Positions 56,058 through 64,000 of a stretch of 64,000 nt of DNA are shown here, piece after piece. The position numbers and the translations under genes were made by a program. Every line of letters starts with the position of its first letter. Positions within the stretch are counted from its first letter, which is position 1. Source of the stretch: Tidjanibacter sp. GTDB taxonomy: Bacteria > Bacteroidota > Bacteroidia > Bacteroidales > Rikenellaceae. The notes under the pieces were generated by a model. It had not been told where the DNA came from. It searched no databases and saw nothing but the letters and a program-made list of their open reading frames with translations. The stretch lies in assembly GCA_017503805.1 (NCBI GenBank), contig JAFVSJ010000016.1, positions 1 through 64,000 on the forward strand, written 5' to 3'.

Positions 56058-58421
56058 CTACCAACTCTCACCGAGTTCCCAAAGTTCGTCTTTGGCTAAT
56101 TCATCCCCTTGCTCAGCAGCCTTGCGATACCACTTTACGGCCTCATTAACATCTTTTGTTACTCCAGAGCCAAAGAAGTATATATGTCCTAACGAAAGCT
56201 GCGCCTCTACGTGTCCTTTTATGGCAGCTTTGTATATCCATTCGGCGCCTTGTTCGGCAGTTAAATCGAGCGAAACGTCGTGTCGCCCAAGTTCATACTG
56301 AGCATTTGTATGTCCTTTTTCGGCTGCCCATAGCAACCATTTTTTTGCTTCTTCATAATCTCTGTCCTTAACATATGCTTGTCCCAGCCTATACTGAGCC
56401 TCAATATGCCCTTGTTTGGCGGCAGGAAGAAACCATCTGATTCTATTCTCTGTATCGTTTTGACTTTGTATACAGCCCATAATAAATTGGGCTTCGGCAT
56501 CGCCTCGTTGTGCGGCACCACTATAGTGTTGAGAGAGTAACTGTTTGGCGGTATATGAAGAGATGTAGCCTTTGTCGTAAAGAATTGCTTTGTACCATTT
56601 CAGGGCTTCATTTATATTTTTCTGCACCCCTTCGCCCTTTTGATAGCATTCAGCAAGATATTGTCGACAAAGTTCATCACCGTGCTCGGCTCCTTTGCGA
56701 TACCAATATACTGCCATCTCGAAGTTTTTCTCCACCCCAGTTCCTATGCGGTAGTGGTTCCCAAGTTTCCACTGCCCTTCTGGATAACCTTGTTCTGCTG
56801 CTTTACGGACCCATTCAGCAGATTTGCTTTCGCTCTCTTCCAAACCACCTATCCCATATTGGTAGAAGTGTGCTAAATTTACTTGAGCTTTAGGGTTACC
56901 CTGCTCGGCAGCCTTGAGATACCACTTTGCAGCCTCATTTTCATTTTTTTCCACGCCCGAACCAATACGGTAACAAATACCTAATTCTGCTTGTGCCTCT
57001 GCGTGGCCGAGTTTGGCCGCCTTGAGATACCACTTGAATTTCTCCTCTTTATTGTTATAATGTATGCTACGTGCCTTGCGGTAGAGGTCTTCGGGAGAGT
57101 ACTCTATGGATGTGAGTGTTCGCGAGAGGGTGGTGGTGCTGTTGTGGCCGATGGTGACCTCAAACTCGTCGGGGTGGTAGCCCTCGGCGGTGAGGCGCAC
57201 CTTGTGGGTGGTGGCCGTAAGTTGCAACATCACAGGGGCGGTGCCCACAGCATTGCCATCGACCTCCACCTGCGCCATCATAGGCTCTACCGCAAGGTCG
57301 AGTGTGCCGTAGTAGGCCACAGGAGCGGCTATCTCCACCGTGGCCGTGGACTCATCCTCCACGCTGAACTCCGCACTCTGGCTCGCATAGCCATCTCTAC
57401 GCGCCTCCACAATGTGACTCGAGAGCGAACTGATATAACCCGTCCAGCTACCCTTGCCGTAGAGTTTGTTGTCTATCCATATCTCCGCCTCCCTATCGGG
57501 GCACTTCACCGTAACTTTGCCCACCTGCAGTCGCAGTTGGTAGTTGCGGCGGGTGGTCTTACCCCCGCTTGCCACCTCCACCTTGTCGGTCAGGGGGTAG
57601 CAGTAGTCGTGTTGGAGTCGCACCTCCACCTCGCCTGCTTTCACGCGCTCTACGGTGCAGGGAGTTGTACCCACTCGTCGGCCCGAAACATAGACCGTAG
57701 CACCCTCGGGTGAGGACTCTATCTCGAGCGTACCCCAAGCGGGACGCAGCTCCACATTCAGGTCGCCCATCGTGCCACTCACCTCCACGGTGCCCGTTGC
57801 GGTCATATAGTCGGGGTGCTCGATGCGGTAGTGGTAGGTGCCGTAGTTGAGCCTTACGGAGAAGATGTTGCCATTCACAATGCGGCTCAACATCTCGCAC
57901 TCCTTGCTCTTGCCGAGCGAGATGGTCGCACCCTCGGCATTGAGCACCACCTTCAGGTAGTTGGCCGAGAGTTCCACATTGGTCACCACCTTGCTCGTGG
58001 CGTTGCTGCGCACCTTGAGGCGGTAGACCGCGCCCTCCGAGAGCCTTACGGGCAGCGGGCCTATGGGGTCGAGGGTGGCACACTTGAGCCAGATGTTCTT
58101 GGTCTGGTAGGGAACGTAGAACCACAGTTCGCCTGTGCCGTTGGGGTCGTAGATGCGTTTGTGTACACCGAGACTTCCCACCTCCATAATTAGTTCATTG
58201 GGCAGCTCGCCCACAACGGTCACCTTGATGAGGGCACATAGGTTGTCGTTCTGGTCCAGCTCGCGGTAGAACGAGCGGCCATCTTGGTCGGTCACCACCT
58301 CGGTCAACTCGCCCTCGAGTGTCATCTTGCCCCCTTGGGCTGCGGCGGGCATAGCGGCCCAGAGCGCCATCCACACGCCCAAGACCACTCGCACCATCAT
58401 TGTCGCTACTCCTGCTCTCAT
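56058..58421 (-). CDS. Exported PEGA and Sel1-repeat protein inside the dcw cluster
   Basis: 787 residues with a signal peptide (WMALWAAMPAAAQ). The N-terminal half (about 30-455) is beta-rich with PEGA-type domains (ESSPEGATVYVSGRRVGTTP; MMAQVEVDGNAVGTAPV). From about residue 459 come eight or nine Sel1 repeats (AAEQGNPKAQVNLAHFYQYG; AAEQGDELAKDELWELG). Sel1 repeats bind proteins; PEGA domains occur in surface and stress proteins. It sits between ftsI and murE on the same strand with gaps of 49 and 68 bases, so it is probably co-transcribed with division genes. The DNA for the Sel1 half is clearly more AT-rich than the rest. A divisome or envelope scaffold role is only an inference. Confidence 0.85.
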   Translation of the reverse strand: MRAGVATMMVRVVLGVWMALWAAMPAAAQGGKMTLEGELTEVVTDQDGRSFYRELDQNDNLCALIKVTVVGELPNELIMEVGSLGVHKRIYDPNGTGELWFYVPYQTKNIWLKCATLDPIGPLPVRLSEGAVYRLKVRSNATSKVVTNVELSANYLKVVLNAEGATISLGKSKECEMLSRIVNGNIFSVRLNYGTYHYRIEHPDYMTATGTVEVSGTMGDLNVELRPAWGTLEIESSPEGATVYVSGRRVGTTPCTVERVKAGEVEVRLQHDYCYPLTDKVEVASGGKTTRRNYQLRLQVGKVTVKCPDREAEIWIDNKLYGKGSWTGYISSLSSHIVEARRDGYASQSAEFSVEDESTATVEIAAPVAYYGTLDLAVEPMMAQVEVDGNAVGTAPVMLQLTATTHKVRLTAEGYHPDEFEVTIGHNSTTTLSRTLTSIEYSPEDLYRKARSIHYNNKEEKFKWYLKAAKLGHAEAQAELGICYRIGSGVEKNENEAAKWYLKAAEQGNPKAQVNLAHFYQYGIGGLEESESKSAEWVRKAAEQGYPEGQWKLGNHYRIGTGVEKNFEMAVYWYRKGAEHGDELCRQYLAECYQKGEGVQKNINEALKWYKAILYDKGYISSYTAKQLLSQHYSGAAQRGDAEAQFIMGCIQSQNDTENRIRWFLPAAKQGHIEAQYRLGQAYVKDRDYEEAKKWLLWAAEKGHTNAQYELGRHDVSLDLTAEQGAEWIYKAAIKGHVEAQLSLGHIYFFGSGVTKDVNEAVKWYRKAAEQGDELAKDELWELGESW

Positions 58422-58470
58422 ATATTATCTTCTTTTCTTTTTTTTCGTTCGCTCTCTCTCTGTTGTAAGC

Positions 58471-60582
58471 CTATTTCAGCACCAGCGTCACACGCTTGGG
58501 AGTTGTCTGCTCCTCCACGCGCTGCTCCACAATGGTGCCGTATCCCTCGATGCGCACCTCATAGCCGCGGCGCTCCAACTCGTAGAGTCCGTCGGCAAGG
58601 CCCATACCCCTCACATCGGGCAGCGCCTCCTCACCCTCGGTCTCAATCGTGGGCACAACCGCGCTCTCGGGCTTCAGGGCGGGCATAGGGGCGACATTGG
58701 TGGCTGCCTCACGATACCACCTCTCGTCGTGGGCGTAGATATACTCGGCTATCTCCTTGAATACGGGCACCGAGAGTCCCGCACCCGTGTATCTCTTCTG
58801 CCAATCGCTGCGCTTGCGGAAGGTCTTGATGGCCACCAAGCAGGTGTACTTGGGGGCCTCTGCGGGGAAGTAGCCCACGAAGGTGGCCAAGTATTCGTTG
58901 TAGCCATCGGGGGTGACGTAGGCGGTCTTGCCCCATAGTTTGCGTGGCAACATCACCTGTGCCGTACCCGTCTTGCCTCCCACGAGGAAGGGGAGCGAGC
59001 CGAGTTGCTGGTGGGCCGTGCCGCGCTCCTCGGTCACCACAGCCTCCATACACTCTCTCAGTGCCGCCAGCGACGTGGGGGAGCAGATGGCGGGGTTGAC
59101 AACCTCCGTCGAGTACTCCTCAACAACCTCACCGTCGCGTTCGATGCTCCTGACGAGGATGGGGGTGATGAGTTTGCCGTCGTTGGCCACAGCATTGTAG
59201 AACATAAGAGTCTGCAACGGGGTCATATCTATCTCATAGCCATAGGCGGTCTGCGGCAGAGTGGTGGCCGACCAGCCTCCTCTCTTACCCTTGGTCTTGG
59301 GCGACTTGATCCCCTTGAAGTCGTAGCCGTCTATGCGCTGTATGTCCGACACCTTGTCGAGACCTATCGAGTTGACGTAGTTCACCCACCTCTCGGGCTC
59401 CTCGCCATAGACCTCTGTGATGGTCTTGGCAAAGCCTATGTTCGACGACTCGGCAAAGATGCCCTTGAGGGTTGTGCGACCGCTTTTGTTTTCGCCCACG
59501 ACGTGGGTGTCCGTAACTCTCAGACTGCCGAAGTAGACCGACTCCTCGGTGCCGCAGTTGATGCGCTTGTCTATCGAGAGACCGGCCTCGTCGATGAGTG
59601 CCATCAGCGATATGGCCTTGAAGGTCGAGCCGGGGGAGCCTTGCCACATTGTGGCGTAGTTGTTGTCGTCGACGGCCTTGCCACTTTGGTGGTGGGTGAG
59701 GTTGGCCATAGCTCGTATCTCGCCGGTGGCGGTTTCGATCACTATGGCTGTGCCGTCGGTGGCATCGTTTTGGAGCAGCGAACGGCGCAGTGCGCTCTCC
59801 ACGATATCCTGCAGGTCGATGTCGATGGTGGTGTAGATGTTGGCACCGTTGGTGGCGGGGCTGTTAGCCTCATCTACTATGGGCACCGAATGGCGATGGC
59901 GGGCATCGAGCCACACGAAGCGGTTGGAGCCGTTGGTCGAGGCTATGTCTTTCTCCCACGCAGCCTCCACACCTCGGGTGATGGTGTAGGATGCCAACGA
60001 GCCGTGGACCTTGTGGCGCAGGGTGGTCTGCTCCACAATCAGACCGTAGCGAGGGTGCATCAGCGGGAAGGTGCGCAGACGTTCATACTCCCTCTGGTTG
60101 AGTCGCCTCGAGGTGATGAAGGGGCGGCTGTAGTAGGGCTTGGCGAGCTTGCGCAGGCAGGTGTCGCGGGTGTTGATGAGGAACTTGCGGTGTCGTTCGG
60201 CACTGCCACCAAACATTGCAGCCAGAGAGTCGCCGAGTGCGGGGAGGTTGGCCTGGAAGATGGAGTCGGTGAGTGACTCGGCGTGGAGGTCGAGTCGCAG
60301 ACGGTAGCCGCGCGTATCCGTAGAGAGGGTCTTGCCCGAGATGTCGTAGATGTTGCCTTTGCTTCCTTCGATGATGTCGGTGGTGTAGCACTTGCTCTCG
60401 GAGAGGTTGCGCAGGGGGGTGCCGTTGGGGCCCCATTGGGTGAGGAGTATCTGCACGACAATCAGGAGCGACAACAAGGCGAAGAGCAGATAGAGACTCT
60501 TCACTTTGCCACCGATTTCGCGCCTGATGCGCTCCGGATTGGGGTCTATGGCCTTGTTGCTATTTCTCTTGTTGGTTGTCAT
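58471..60582 (-). CDS. ftsI: Septal penicillin-binding protein (FtsI/PBP3 class) with PASTA domain
   Basis: 703 residues. A membrane anchor lies at about 28-48 (LYLLFALLSLLIVVQILL), then the dimerisation domain (KGNIYDISGKTLSTDTRGY) and the transpeptidase domain with S319-T-F-K322, SSN (AESSNIGFAK) and KTGTAQ. A C-terminal PASTA domain (about 640-703; DVRGMGLADGLYELERRGY) follows. PASTA is absent from the E. coli protein but common in Bacteroidetes. It crosslinks septal peptidoglycan with FtsW. The start overlaps ftsL by 23 bases. Confidence 0.96.
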   Translation of the reverse strand: MTTNKRNSNKAIDPNPERIRREIGGKVKSLYLLFALLSLLIVVQILLTQWGPNGTPLRNLSESKCYTTDIIEGSKGNIYDISGKTLSTDTRGYRLRLDLHAESLTDSIFQANLPALGDSLAAMFGGSAERHRKFLINTRDTCLRKLAKPYYSRPFITSRRLNQREYERLRTFPLMHPRYGLIVEQTTLRHKVHGSLASYTITRGVEAAWEKDIASTNGSNRFVWLDARHRHSVPIVDEANSPATNGANIYTTIDIDLQDIVESALRRSLLQNDATDGTAIVIETATGEIRAMANLTHHQSGKAVDDNNYATMWQGSPGSTFKAISLMALIDEAGLSIDKRINCGTEESVYFGSLRVTDTHVVGENKSGRTTLKGIFAESSNIGFAKTITEVYGEEPERWVNYVNSIGLDKVSDIQRIDGYDFKGIKSPKTKGKRGGWSATTLPQTAYGYEIDMTPLQTLMFYNAVANDGKLITPILVRSIERDGEVVEEYSTEVVNPAICSPTSLAALRECMEAVVTEERGTAHQQLGSLPFLVGGKTGTAQVMLPRKLWGKTAYVTPDGYNEYLATFVGYFPAEAPKYTCLVAIKTFRKRSDWQKRYTGAGLSVPVFKEIAEYIYAHDERWYREAATNVAPMPALKPESAVVPTIETEGEEALPDVRGMGLADGLYELERRGYEVRIEGYGTIVEQRVEEQTTPKRVTLVLK

Positions 60583-60994
60583 CTTTGCGGATTATTTGCG
60601 GTGGTGTGTTCCACTGTTTCAGTGGGAGTCCTCGGCGCTTTATCTCTTCGACGAGGTTGTTGTGTCTTACGGCTTCGAGCTTCTCGGAGGAGATGAGCAG
60701 AGCGCGCGAACGCACCTTCTGCAACTCTATGCGGCTCGAAATCTCTTCACGTTGGGCGCGCTGACAGGTGAAGACGTAGCCCATATAGAGGATTATCAGC
60801 AGACAGCAGTAGAGTGCAAATGGGTAGTGGCGACGTACACTCTCTCTGTAGAGTACATCGCCCGAGAAGATGCCGTGCGAGGGGTTGGAGGTGCGTGCGG
60901 GCCGCACTGCGCCTGTCGGTTTCACGTCGGGTGCGGTGCGCTGGCGACCATTTTGGCTCACTACGGTCTTGGACTTTTTGCGAAACAGTTTCAT
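60560..60994 (-). CDS. ftsL: FtsL-like divisome protein
   Basis: 144 residues: a basic, Pro/Arg-rich cytoplasmic part (about 1-55), one membrane segment (about 57-75: FALYCCLLIILYMGYVFT) and a short outside coiled coil (about 78-125). The size, topology and place between rsmH and ftsI identify it although sequence identity in this family is low. The cytoplasmic part is longer than in E. coli FtsL. Confidence 0.85.
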   Translation of the reverse strand: MKLFRKKSKTVVSQNGRQRTAPDVKPTGAVRPARTSNPSHGIFSGDVLYRESVRRHYPFALYCCLLIILYMGYVFTCQRAQREEISSRIELQKVRSRALLISSEKLEAVRHNNLVEEIKRRGLPLKQWNTPPQIIRKDDNQQEK

Positions 60995-61108
60995 CTGCTC
61001 TCTTTTTTCTATCGCTTTTCCCCTCGAAGGGGGTTGGGTTAATCTCTTGTCCGCTACTCTCGGCTGTGAGTGTAGGGTGATGATGGCGGGCGTAAGTTCG
61101 GTGCTCTG

Positions 61109-62038
61109 TCACTCTGCAGACTTTTCTCCCTTGACTTCTGCAATGCGCAGTTTGGCACTGCGCGAACGGGGGTTGCGCTCCACCTCCTCGGCCGTGGGGA
61201 CTATCGCCTTCTTGGAGATGGCCACCATCGGGGAGTTGATGTTGCCGTAGAAATCCTTCTCCACCTTGCCCTCGAAATTGCCTGTCTTGATGAAGTTCTT
61301 CACCAAGCGGTCCTCCAACGAGTGGTAGGAGATGATGCAGAGTCGGCCACCGGGCTTGAGCAGCTTGAGGCTCTGCTCGAGGGCCATCTTGAGTGCCTCC
61401 ATCTCGCCATTGACCTCTATGCGCAGGGCCTGGAAAAGCTTGGTGAGAAACTTGGCTCCATCCTTCTTGGGGGTGCAGGGTGCCACAGCCTCGAGGAGTT
61501 GCCCCGTGGTCACGATCTCCTGCTGCTCGCGGTAGCGCACAATGCAGGCGGCAATCTTGTAGGTGGTGTCGAGCTCGCCGTACTCCTTCAGCACGCGGGC
61601 CAAATCCTCGGCCGAGTAGGTGTTGACCAACTCGCGGGCCGAGAAGGGAGCCCTCTGATTCATCCTCATATCGAGCGGAGCGTCGGCCTTGAATGAGAAG
61701 CCTCGCTCGGCGGTGTCGAAGTGGTGCGACGAGACTCCGAGGTCGGCCAAAATGCCATCCACCTCTCCGTCGCCCACACCGCGCAGTCGGAGCTGCGAGC
61801 GTACGAAACGGAAGTTGCTCTCCACGAAGATCTGCCTCGGGTCGCCTGTGAGATTGGCCTTTGCGTCGGCATCCTGGTCAAAGGAGAAGAGGATTCCATC
61901 GGGGGATAGTTGCTCGAGAATAAGGCGCGAGTGTCCGCCGCCACCAAAGGTCAGGTCGGCATAGATGCCGTCGGGGTTTATGGCGAGGCCTTCGATGGTT
62001 TCGTCTGCAAGTGCGGGTACGTGGTAGGTATCTATCAT
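61109..62038 (-). CDS. rsmH: 16S rRNA m4C1402 methyltransferase
   Basis: 309 residues. It opens with HVPALADETIEGL and the SAM-binding TFGGGGHS, then FDQDADA, ILADLGVSSHHFD and a C-terminal GGRLCIISYHSLEDRLVKNF with the NPRSRSAKLR tail. It methylates C1402 of 16S rRNA with RsmI. It is the first gene of the dcw cluster here; mraZ, which usually precedes it, is absent. Confidence 0.97.
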   Translation of the reverse strand: MIDTYHVPALADETIEGLAINPDGIYADLTFGGGGHSRLILEQLSPDGILFSFDQDADAKANLTGDPRQIFVESNFRFVRSQLRLRGVGDGEVDGILADLGVSSHHFDTAERGFSFKADAPLDMRMNQRAPFSARELVNTYSAEDLARVLKEYGELDTTYKIAACIVRYREQQEIVTTGQLLEAVAPCTPKKDGAKFLTKLFQALRIEVNGEMEALKMALEQSLKLLKPGGRLCIISYHSLEDRLVKNFIKTGNFEGKVEKDFYGNINSPMVAISKKAIVPTAEEVERNPRSRSAKLRIAEVKGEKSAE

Positions 62039-62048
62039 AGGGCGGGTA

Positions 62049-62074
62049 TTACAAAGTATACAAATACTTTGTAA
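62049..62074. promoter_or_regulatory. Perfect 26-bp inverted repeat upstream of rsmH
   Basis: TTACAAAGTAT (62049-62059) and ATACTTTGTAA (62064-62074) are perfect inverted arms around four bases, starting 10 bases upstream of the rsmH ATG. The right position and symmetry suggest an operator for a dimeric repressor or a start-proximal RNA hairpin. The -7-like sequence TACCTTTA overlaps the outer side at 62081-62074. Confidence 0.6.
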
Positions 62075-62219
62075 AGGTACGGCTTTTGCAGCGAAGTTTC
62101 CAACTTTTTCGCTCGGAAGTTATCAACAATAGGGATTATTTCCTCCAAAGTGCAGAAAACGAGGCCCCGAATGGAGCCGCAGAAGAGTGGTTGCGGAGGG
62201 TGGGGAGGAGTGCGAGAGG

Positions 62220-62693
62220 TTAGATGCTCTCGATGAGGGCTACGGCATAGGCGGCAACACCCTCGCTTCGACCCGTGAAACCGAGCTTCTCGGTGGTGGT
62301 CGCCTTGACCGAAACGTTGTCCACCTCGGTGGCCATACACTCGGCCAATCGGGCTCTCATTGAGTCTATGTGGGGGCGTAGTTTGGGCCTCTCGAGGGCT
62401 ATGGTAATGTCCACATTACCAACCTTGTAGCCTCTCTCGTGCAAGAGTTCCACTGTGCGACGCAGCAGGAGTGTGGAGTCGATGCCCTTGTAGGCAGGGT
62501 CGGTGTCGGGGAAATGTGCCCCGATGTCGCCTGCGGCTATGGCGCCGAGGAGCGCATCGCAGAGTGCGTGGATGGCTACGTCGCCGTCGGAGTGGGCTAC
62601 ACAACCAATGGGTGAGTCGAGTCTGACTCCCCCGAGCACCAAGGGTAAACCCTCGGCCAAAGCGTGTACGTCGTATCCAAATCCGATGCGCAT
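62220..62693 (-). CDS. ispF: 2-C-methyl-D-erythritol 2,4-cyclodiphosphate synthase
   Basis: The ATG at 62693 (MRIGFGYDVHAL) gives 157 residues. It has the zinc-binding GYDVHAL, SDGDVAIHALCDALLGA, IGAHFPDTD and TTTEKLGFTGRSEG. It acts in the MEP isoprenoid pathway, which supplies the undecaprenyl carrier used by MraY. It lies on the same strand upstream of rsmH with a 181-base gap that contains the inverted repeat. Confidence 0.96.
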   Translation of the reverse strand: MRIGFGYDVHALAEGLPLVLGGVRLDSPIGCVAHSDGDVAIHALCDALLGAIAAGDIGAHFPDTDPAYKGIDSTLLLRRTVELLHERGYKVGNVDITIALERPKLRPHIDSMRARLAECMATEVDNVSVKATTTEKLGFTGRSEGVAAYAVALIESI

Positions 62694-62870
62694 CTCTCTT
62701 TCTCTCTCTTTGTGCCACAAAAATACAAAATTATTTACTACCTTTGAGGTCGGCGAGAAGTTTTTTTACCATTTTTCTTGCCACAGCCCAGGGGCTACCA
62801 ACTCTTTCCCGACGAGAGGGTGGGGTAAGCCGGCCGAAACAACAAACCAATAACATAATTCATAGACCAA

Positions 62871-64000
62871 ATGAGCAACCTTTCGCAACTCCAACCCTCC
62901 CTCCTATGGGGAATCTTCGAGGAGATTACACGTGTGCCACGCCCCTCGAAACACGAAGAGAAAATCATCGCCTACTTAGTCGATTTCGCCACCCGACACA
63001 ACCTCGCACACAAGGTCGACGAGGCGGGTAATGTGGTGATTTACAAGCCCGCAACCGCAGGCTACGAGGACCACCCCGCAGTGGTGCTTCAGAGCCACAG
63101 CGATATGGTCTGCGAGAAAAACGCCGAGACCGTGCACGACTTTATGAACGACCCCATCGAGGCCTACATCGACGGCGAGTGGGTGAAGGCTCGCGGTACT
63201 ACTCTCGGTGCCGACTGCGGCATCGGTATGGCCGCAGCATTGGCTGTCTTGGTGGATGATTCGCTCCGCCACCCCGCCATCGAGGCCCTCTTCACCGTAG
63301 ATGAGGAGACGGGACTCACGGGTGCATTCAACCTCGCTCCCGATATGCTCACAGGTAAGTATCTGCTCAACCTCGACTCCGAGGATGAGGGCGAACTCTT
63401 CATCGGCTGTGCGGGTGGTATCGACACCCTCGCCACGTTCACCTATAAGAGCGAACGCTCACCTCGCGACTACGCGTGGTTGCGCATCAATATCGGTGGA
63501 CTCAAGGGTGGCCACTCGGGTGACAACATCCCCGACGGACTCGGCAACTCCAATAAGATTATGGCTCGTCTGTTGCAGATGGGTGCCGAGCGTTACGGCC
63601 TGAGGTTGAGTGACTTCAATGGCGGTAACCTGCGCAATGCCATCCCCCGTGAGGCCTATGCCATCGTGGGCGTACCCGAGAAGAAGAGGGCCGCATTCTT
63701 GAGGTTGGTCAAGGCCTTTGCAGCCGATGTTGCAGCCGAATTGCAGTACACCGACGAGGGCTTCTGGATGCGTGCCGAGGAGTGCGAACGACCCGCTCGT
63801 GTGATTGATGCCGACACTCAATATCGCCTTATCACCTCCATCGTGAGTGTGGCCAATGGTGTGCTGGCTATGAGCTTCGCAATGAAGGGTTTGGTGGAGA
63901 CATCTACCAACTTGGCTTCGGTTAAGTTCCTGCCCAAGAATAAGATACAGGTTGTAACCTCGCAGCGTTCCTCGGTCGAGAGTGCCAAACGCTATGCAGC
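62871..64000 (+). CDS. pepD: Aminoacyl-histidine dipeptidase (PepD, M20 family), cut by the window edge
   Basis: The ATG at 62871 (MSNLSQLQPSLLWGIFEEIT) opens a frame still running at 64000, giving the first 376 residues of about 485. The M20 metal motifs are visible: LQSHSDMVCEK (His and Asp ligands), TTLGADCGIGMA, TVDEETGLTGAF with the catalytic Glu pair, and LDSEDEGELFIGCAGG. GGHSGDNI lies in the lid domain. It cuts Xaa-His dipeptides such as carnosine-like substrates. It is divergent from ispF with 177 bases between the starts. Confidence 0.93.
   Translation, partial: MSNLSQLQPSLLWGIFEEITRVPRPSKHEEKIIAYLVDFATRHNLAHKVDEAGNVVIYKPATAGYEDHPAVVLQSHSDMVCEKNAETVHDFMNDPIEAYIDGEWVKARGTTLGADCGIGMAAALAVLVDDSLRHPAIEALFTVDEETGLTGAFNLAPDMLTGKYLLNLDSEDEGELFIGCAGGIDTLATFTYKSERSPRDYAWLRINIGGLKGGHSGDNIPDGLGNSNKIMARLLQMGAERYGLRLSDFNGGNLRNAIPREAYAIVGVPEKKRAAFLRLVKAFAADVAAELQYTDEGFWMRAEECERPARVIDADTQYRLITSIVSVANGVLAMSFAMKGLVETSTNLASVKFLPKNKIQVVTSQRSSVESAKRYA

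Overview
The window is a 64-kb piece of a Bacteroidales chromosome. The evidence is a SusC/SusD pair, DUF6377, DUF4834 and Hc1-type histone genes, GldE, a lipoprotein-rich proteome, and repeated promoters of the Bacteroidetes type (TTTG, about 19 bases, then TAnnTTTG). The fairly GC-rich coding sequence and the gene set would fit Rikenellaceae such as Alistipes, but that assignment is an inference. No phage, insertion sequence, CRISPR array or rRNA operon was found.

Layout. (1) 0.2-13.3 kb is a glycan-use locus: a membrane-spanning DUF6377 regulator, a 400-base control region with three 21-bp direct repeats and several palindromes, susC, susD and a large surface lipoprotein ending at a strong terminator, then a GH16 beta-glucanase lipoprotein and a CotH-like lipoprotein. 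The GH16 enzyme points to a beta-1,3-type glucan. (2) 13.5-25 kb holds core genes: meaB with a thioredoxin-fold partner, gapA, tRNA-Leu(CAG), a DUF5683-like membrane protein, a VTT-family membrane protein, aroE, a DUF2007 protein, dnaE and trxA. These are separated by two blocks of structured intergenic repeats (16.4-16.9 and 24.1-24.9 kb). (3) 25-37 kb carries a TSCPD protein, two beta-barrel-like proteins, an M13 peptidase, a RelA/SpoT homologue with a degenerate hydrolase site, a wza/wzc export pair, an Hc1 histone-like gene, a DoxX protein and RNase Z. (4) 37-41 kb is one 1148-residue beta-helix surface lipoprotein with a long, structured leader. (5) 41-62 kb is a same-strand block read right to left: rsmH, ftsL, ftsI, a Sel1/PEGA protein, murE, mraY, murD, ftsW, murG, murC, ftsQ, ftsA, ftsZ, then gldE, a phosphopantetheinyl transferase and ung. 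This is the division and cell wall (dcw) cluster with one unexpected gene in it and no mraZ at its head. (6) ispF and the start of a pepD-like dipeptidase close the window.

The most interesting points are a family of palindromic elements that begin inside the stop codons of three unrelated genes and show compensatory base changes; a second structured repeat that follows them at two sites; the Sel1/PEGA gene inside the dcw cluster, with a composition break at its domain boundary; a perfect 26-bp inverted repeat just upstream of rsmH; the Rel protein that lost hydrolase residues; and the beta-helix gene whose only recognisable promoter lies upstream of a strong intrinsic terminator and a G9 tract.
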